Assembly: GCA_048549915.1 (NCBI GenBank) | Contig: JBLYYE010000053.1 | Location: 1 to 6,137, forward strand | DNA: 6,137 nt | DNA from: LSUCC0057 sp048549915 | GTDB lineage: Bacteria; Pseudomonadota; Gammaproteobacteria; Pseudomonadales; Porticoccaceae | Direction of reading: 5' to 3' | Part shown: one piece after another, positions 1 to 3,480 of the stretch | Layout: each line of letters begins with the position of its first letter | Position numbering within the stretch: the first letter of the stretch is position 1 | Notes under the pieces: generated by a model | Database searches by the model: none | Seen by the model: the letters and a program-made list of their open reading frames with translations, nothing else | Told to the model about the DNA's origin: nothing | Made by a program: the position numbers and the translations under genes

Positions 1-78
1 AATGAGCGCCTGCTTGTAGCTTTGCAGATTAATGCATTAATTGGTGCACTTGACACAATTGCCGAGGATCAAGGGTAA
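1..78 (+). CDS. C-terminal end of an upstream gene, possibly the TolC-like outer-membrane component of the T1SS (partial)
   Basis: A reading frame is open from the first base of the window and ends at TAA 76-78, giving the last 25 residues of a protein that starts outside the window. The fragment reads NERLLVALQ, then INALIGALDTIAEDQG, and looks like an amphipathic helix. The stop overlaps the ATG of the ABC exporter as TAATG, the arrangement of translationally coupled genes in one operon, so this is very probably a real gene end. A leucine-rich helix at the extreme C terminus fits the last helix of TolC/LapE-type outer-membrane factors, and such a gene is often next to the exporter and adaptor. 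That identity is inferred from context; 25 residues are too few to be sure. Another operon member is equally possible. Confidence 0.6.
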   Translation, partial: NERLLVALQINALIGALDTIAEDQG

Positions 79-2252
79 TGGAAGCGGAAAAAACTGCTCA
101 GGATAAGCCAGCAGAGTCGATACCCTTAGTTGAGCACGCCGTTATTGGTGCGCTATTGAAAGGGCTGGCTATTGATGTCAGCGATGAGGCACTACAAGAA
201 GCAGAAAAAGTCTCGCTGGCGGCCAACTCAGCTAACCCTGTTGAACGTCTGAATGGTCTTTTCCAGCAACTACAACTGCGCGGTGTCAACGCAACCATCA
301 TGCGCTGGCACCGGTTTGATCAAAGCCGCCTACCCGCACTCATACTGCTCGATGACGAATGGCAGATGATCAATTACGATGATCAGCAGCGGCTACAAGT
401 CCAAGATGCACAGGGCCAATTGCAGCTGATTGATGCGGAGCAACTTAGCAACAACCCGTTGATTTGGTTACGAGTTCCTGCCGAGCGCGAACAACATTCT
501 GTTTTTTCTTTGAGCAATAACATTGCCGCCAAGATGGTCTTGGGCGAGATCTTCAAAAAACGCCGCTGGCTGGTCGATGTACTGATCGCCACAGTGATTA
601 TCAATATCTTAGCCGTCGCTACCTCGCTATTTGCTATGCAGGTTTACGACCGAGTGGTGCCTACTCTCGCCTACGCGACACTGTGGACACTGGTCGCAGG
701 TATGGCAATTGTGGTGTGCTTGGACTGGACGCTGAAAACCCTGCGCGCGCGCATCCTCGACAGTGTTGCTCATGACACGGACAAAAACACCTCGCAACAG
801 GTCTATGACCACGTGATGCATCTGCAGCTAGACAACCGTCCGCGTGCGCTGGGCACACTGGCCGCACAAATTGGTGGGCTCGACAGTATTCGACAATTTT
901 TTACTTCAGGAGTTATTTTTGCCCTAGTAGATATGCCCTTTGCACTAATGTTTGTGGGCTTTATTGCGGTTATCGGCGGGCCTATCGCTCTAGTTTATCT
1001 GCTTCTTTTGCCCGTCGCGGCCCTGCTCGGATTAGTTACACAGCGCCGCCTGCGCGGTTTAATGAAGCGCCAACTAATCCGGTCTAACGAACGCCAAGGA
1101 TTGCTCGTTGACTCGATCCAAGGTACCGAGACAATTCGCACCAGCAACTCAACTTGGCGCTTCTCGCAACTTTGGCGCGAAGTCACCAGTACTTTGCTGC
1201 GCTATAACATTCAACAAAAAGCGATCAGCAACTTTGCTACCGTGACCACTGGCAGCCTCTCTAGCAGTGCTTATGTAATTGCTCTAGTAGTGGGTGTCAG
1301 CCAAATTGAGTCGGGCAACCTCACTATGGGCGCATTGATTGCCTGCTCAATTCTCGGCGGCCGCGTCATTGCTCCTATCGCACAGAGTGTGCAGTTTCTC
1401 AGCCAGTGGGAGAACGTCGCGCAATCTATGCAAATGGTCAATCAGGTACTGATGCTTGATCGCGAGCGCAAACCCGATCAAACACTGCTAATCCCCGACC
1501 AATTGCCCACCCAGTTGAGTGTCGAGCGCCTGCGCTTTTGCTATCCAGAGTCACCGATTAAGCAGCTCGAGATCGACCAACTGACCTTCACTGCAGGTGA
1601 TCGTGTCGCTTTGGTCGGCGCCGTTGGCTGTGGTAAATCGACTCTTTTAAAAGTACTCGCAGGACTTTACCGTCCAACAGAGGGGCGCATCCAGTTGGGC
1701 CAAGCTGATCTTTGGGAGACAGACCCCGCCATCGTTGCCAATCATATCGGCTATCTGCCGCAATCGGTGCATCTATTCAAGGGTACTTTACGCAGTAATT
1801 TGCTTTTAGCGGGTGCCACCAGCGACTCTCAGCTTCTAGCGGTAATGGAACAACTCAACATCGATGCGATTGTTAATAGCAGCCCCAAAGGGCTTGACCA
1901 CGAAATCTATGAAGGTGGCGACGGTCTCTCTGGTGGTCAAAAGCAATTAGTTGGCCTCGCTCGAGTGGCACTTGCGCAACCGACCATTTGGCTGCTCGAT
2001 GAGCCTACTGCCTCCTTGGACAACGAGACAGAACGCAAAGTACTCGAAGCCATAGAAAATAGCTTGAAGCCCAACGATATTTTAATCCTATCAACCCATC
2101 GGCCCCTGCTTGCCAATCGGCTTGCTAAAAGAATTATCCATATGGAAGCGGGACGCGTAGCCGCCGATGGTCCTGCTGAGCAGGTTTTACAAGGCTTGAT
2201 GGGCAAGCGCCGCCGCACGACGCCAAAAGGAGGTGCTAACCATGCGGTTTAA
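78..2252 (+). CDS. Type I secretion ABC transporter, LapB/LssB-like permease-ATPase with degenerate C39 peptidase-like domain
   Basis: Inner-membrane exporter (724 aa) that couples ATP hydrolysis to one-step export of a large protein. Residues 1-150 form a C39-peptidase-like domain without any cysteine; alanine 21 appears to sit where the catalytic cysteine would be, so it should bind substrate without cleaving it. Membrane segments lie near 164-190, 201-219, 279-301, 303-322, 386-410 and 418-435, with the family motif MQVYDRVVP after the first. The ATPase domain is complete: Walker A GAVGCGKST (514-522), Q-loop Q562, signature LSGGQ (617-621), Walker B IWLLDE (637-642), D-loop SLD (646-648) and H-loop H674. 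The length is normal for the LapB family (about 720 aa). The ATG at 78 is preceded by GAGGA (64-68) nine bases upstream and overlaps the upstream stop. The gene overlaps the adaptor by 11 bases. The family call is firm; the substrate is inferred to be the adjacent convergent giant protein. Confidence 0.95.
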   Translation: MEAEKTAQDKPAESIPLVEHAVIGALLKGLAIDVSDEALQEAEKVSLAANSANPVERLNGLFQQLQLRGVNATIMRWHRFDQSRLPALILLDDEWQMINYDDQQRLQVQDAQGQLQLIDAEQLSNNPLIWLRVPAEREQHSVFSLSNNIAAKMVLGEIFKKRRWLVDVLIATVIINILAVATSLFAMQVYDRVVPTLAYATLWTLVAGMAIVVCLDWTLKTLRARILDSVAHDTDKNTSQQVYDHVMHLQLDNRPRALGTLAAQIGGLDSIRQFFTSGVIFALVDMPFALMFVGFIAVIGGPIALVYLLLLPVAALLGLVTQRRLRGLMKRQLIRSNERQGLLVDSIQGTETIRTSNSTWRFSQLWREVTSTLLRYNIQQKAISNFATVTTGSLSSSAYVIALVVGVSQIESGNLTMGALIACSILGGRVIAPIAQSVQFLSQWENVAQSMQMVNQVLMLDRERKPDQTLLIPDQLPTQLSVERLRFCYPESPIKQLEIDQLTFTAGDRVALVGAVGCGKSTLLKVLAGLYRPTEGRIQLGQADLWETDPAIVANHIGYLPQSVHLFKGTLRSNLLLAGATSDSQLLAVMEQLNIDAIVNSSPKGLDHEIYEGGDGLSGGQKQLVGLARVALAQPTIWLLDEPTASLDNETERKVLEAIENSLKPNDILILSTHRPLLANRLAKRIIHMEAGRVAADGPAEQVLQGLMGKRRRTTPKGGANHAV
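2227..2234 (+). promoter_or_regulatory. Strong Shine-Dalgarno sequence that fixes the adaptor start
   Basis: AAGGAGGT is a near-perfect match to the anti-Shine-Dalgarno complement and lies seven bases before the ATG at 2242. The in-frame GTG at 2233 overlaps this element, so it cannot be the start served by it. The site lies inside the last codons of the exporter gene, so ribosomes finishing the exporter reach it directly, consistent with coupled translation. Confidence 0.9.
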
Positions 2253-3468
2253 TGCTCTTTTAGAAGCGCTCTTCGATGTCGATAGCAGTGCCAACCAGCG
2301 CCGTGTCGACCGCCTGGCGAATTTCCATAATCGCAACTACTCGATTGTTCTCAATGCTTTGCTGATCGGTTTAGTGGTTTTTGTCATTTGGGCTAACACA
2401 CATGTACTCGATCAAGTGGCCAGAGCCCAAGGCGAGGTCATCGCCAGCAACCGGGTTCAGGTTATCCAGGTTGTCGATGGCGGTGTTTTAGAAACCCTCA
2501 ACGTTCGCGAGGGTGATCGTGTTGCCAAGGGACAGGTGATTGCTAGCCTCGAACAAGGGCGCATTGGCGCCTCTGTCGCAGAAGTTGCGGTGCGTCTATG
2601 CGCTCTACAAGCTCAGCGCGCGCGGCTAGTTGCCGAGGTCACAAGCCAACCGATGGTCGAATTCGATAACGGTGAAAACTGCTCTGCAGAGCAAGCACAA
2701 ATAGAGAGCGCACTGTTTGAGCAGCGCCGAGATGGTTTGGCGGCTGAGCTCAACAACTTAACTGTCGCGGTGAAACTGGGCCGCGAAGAGCTGGAGCTAG
2801 TTCGCGAGCTGTCGCTCTCGGGTGACGTCAACCGCTCAGAGGTCATTCGTACAGAGCGCGCACTCAATGAAGCAGAGGCTAAAGTAGTGCAACGCAAAAA
2901 CCGCTTTTTTGAAGAGGCCAATACAGCACTAGCTAAAGTAGAAGACGAAATCGCCCAGAACGAGCAGATTCTCAAGCAGCGCGAAGAACAACTCGACGCG
3001 ATTATTTTACGCGCACCTCTCGCAGGAATCGTGAAGAATGTCCGTGTAACGACCGTGGGTGGTGTACTGCGCGCAGGCGACGAGCTCATGCAGTTGATAC
3101 CGGTCGATGATGAACTGATCATCGAGGCCAAGGTAGCACCAACGGATATCGCCTTGGTCCGCACTGGCATGCAAGCGATGCTGCGTTTTGACCCGTTCGA
3201 CTACACTATCTTTGGCGGTGTGCTGGGTACAGTCCGTTATGTCAGCCCGGACACCCTCAAAGAAGAGAGCCGCACTGGTGAGGAAATCTATTACCGCGTG
3301 CATGTCGCAATCACTAACAGCCCTGTGGAGACCACTACCGGCCATCCTTTGGAGATACTGCCAGGCATGACTGCACAAGTTGATATCCGTACCGGCGAAC
3401 GAACTTTCATGGCTTACCTACTCAAACCGCTGCGCAAAACGCTCACCACTGCACTGGGTGAGCGCTAA
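2242..3468 (+). CDS. HlyD-family periplasmic adaptor (membrane fusion protein) of the T1SS, LapC-like
   Basis: Adaptor of 408 aa that links the inner-membrane ABC exporter to an outer-membrane TolC-type channel. From the ATG at 2242 it has a short cytoplasmic N terminus, one membrane anchor (about 34-50, IVLNALLIGLVVFVIW), the first half of a biotinyl/lipoyl-like domain (about 64-106, with VVDGGVLETLNVREGDRV), a long charged alpha-helical hairpin (about 112-250), the second lipoyl half (253-285, ILRAPLAGIVKNV), and a beta-barrel region. It ends with the HlyD C-terminal signature PGMTAQVDIRTGERT (374-388). Size and domain order are typical of T1SS adaptors (about 400-480 aa). The upstream in-frame GTG at 2233 lies inside the ribosome-binding site and is rejected as the start. 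The gene overlaps the exporter by 11 bases and is almost certainly co-transcribed with it. Two cysteines (120 and 147) are unusual for the family. The family call is firm. Confidence 0.95.
   Translation: MRFNALLEALFDVDSSANQRRVDRLANFHNRNYSIVLNALLIGLVVFVIWANTHVLDQVARAQGEVIASNRVQVIQVVDGGVLETLNVREGDRVAKGQVIASLEQGRIGASVAEVAVRLCALQAQRARLVAEVTSQPMVEFDNGENCSAEQAQIESALFEQRRDGLAAELNNLTVAVKLGREELELVRELSLSGDVNRSEVIRTERALNEAEAKVVQRKNRFFEEANTALAKVEDEIAQNEQILKQREEQLDAIILRAPLAGIVKNVRVTTVGGVLRAGDELMQLIPVDDELIIEAKVAPTDIALVRTGMQAMLRFDPFDYTIFGGVLGTVRYVSPDTLKEESRTGEEIYYRVHVAITNSPVETTTGHPLEILPGMTAQVDIRTGERTFMAYLLKPLRKTLTTALGER
3436..3464 (-). terminator. Probable intrinsic terminator for the minus-strand adhesin gene, embedded in the adaptor's 3' end
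   Basis: CGCTCACC (3440-3447) and GGTGAGCG (3457-3464) are perfectly complementary, giving an 8-bp stem with a 9-base loop. Read on the minus strand, the stem is followed at once by TTTT (complement of AAAA 3436-3439), then GCGCA. It begins 17 bases after the adhesin's stop at 3481. The U-run is short, so termination strength is uncertain. On the plus strand no T-run follows, so the hairpin is not an obvious terminator for the adaptor. The element lies within the last codons of the adaptor gene. Confidence 0.5.
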
Positions 3469-3480
3469 TCTCAATAAAAC

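Noticed and set aside
2233..2241. In-frame GTG at 2233 as the start of the adaptor (411 aa form)
   Set aside because: The GTG overlaps the AAGGAGGT ribosome-binding site; the ATG at 2242 has the proper seven-base spacing.
2613..3170. 185-codon minus-strand open frame inside the adaptor gene
   Set aside because: It is antisense to a clear HlyD-family gene, and its serine-rich translation is what reading the opposite strand gives; no domain is recognisable.
3007..3378. 123-codon minus-strand open frame inside the adaptor gene
   Set aside because: It overlaps a firmly identified gene on the other strand and has no recognisable motifs.
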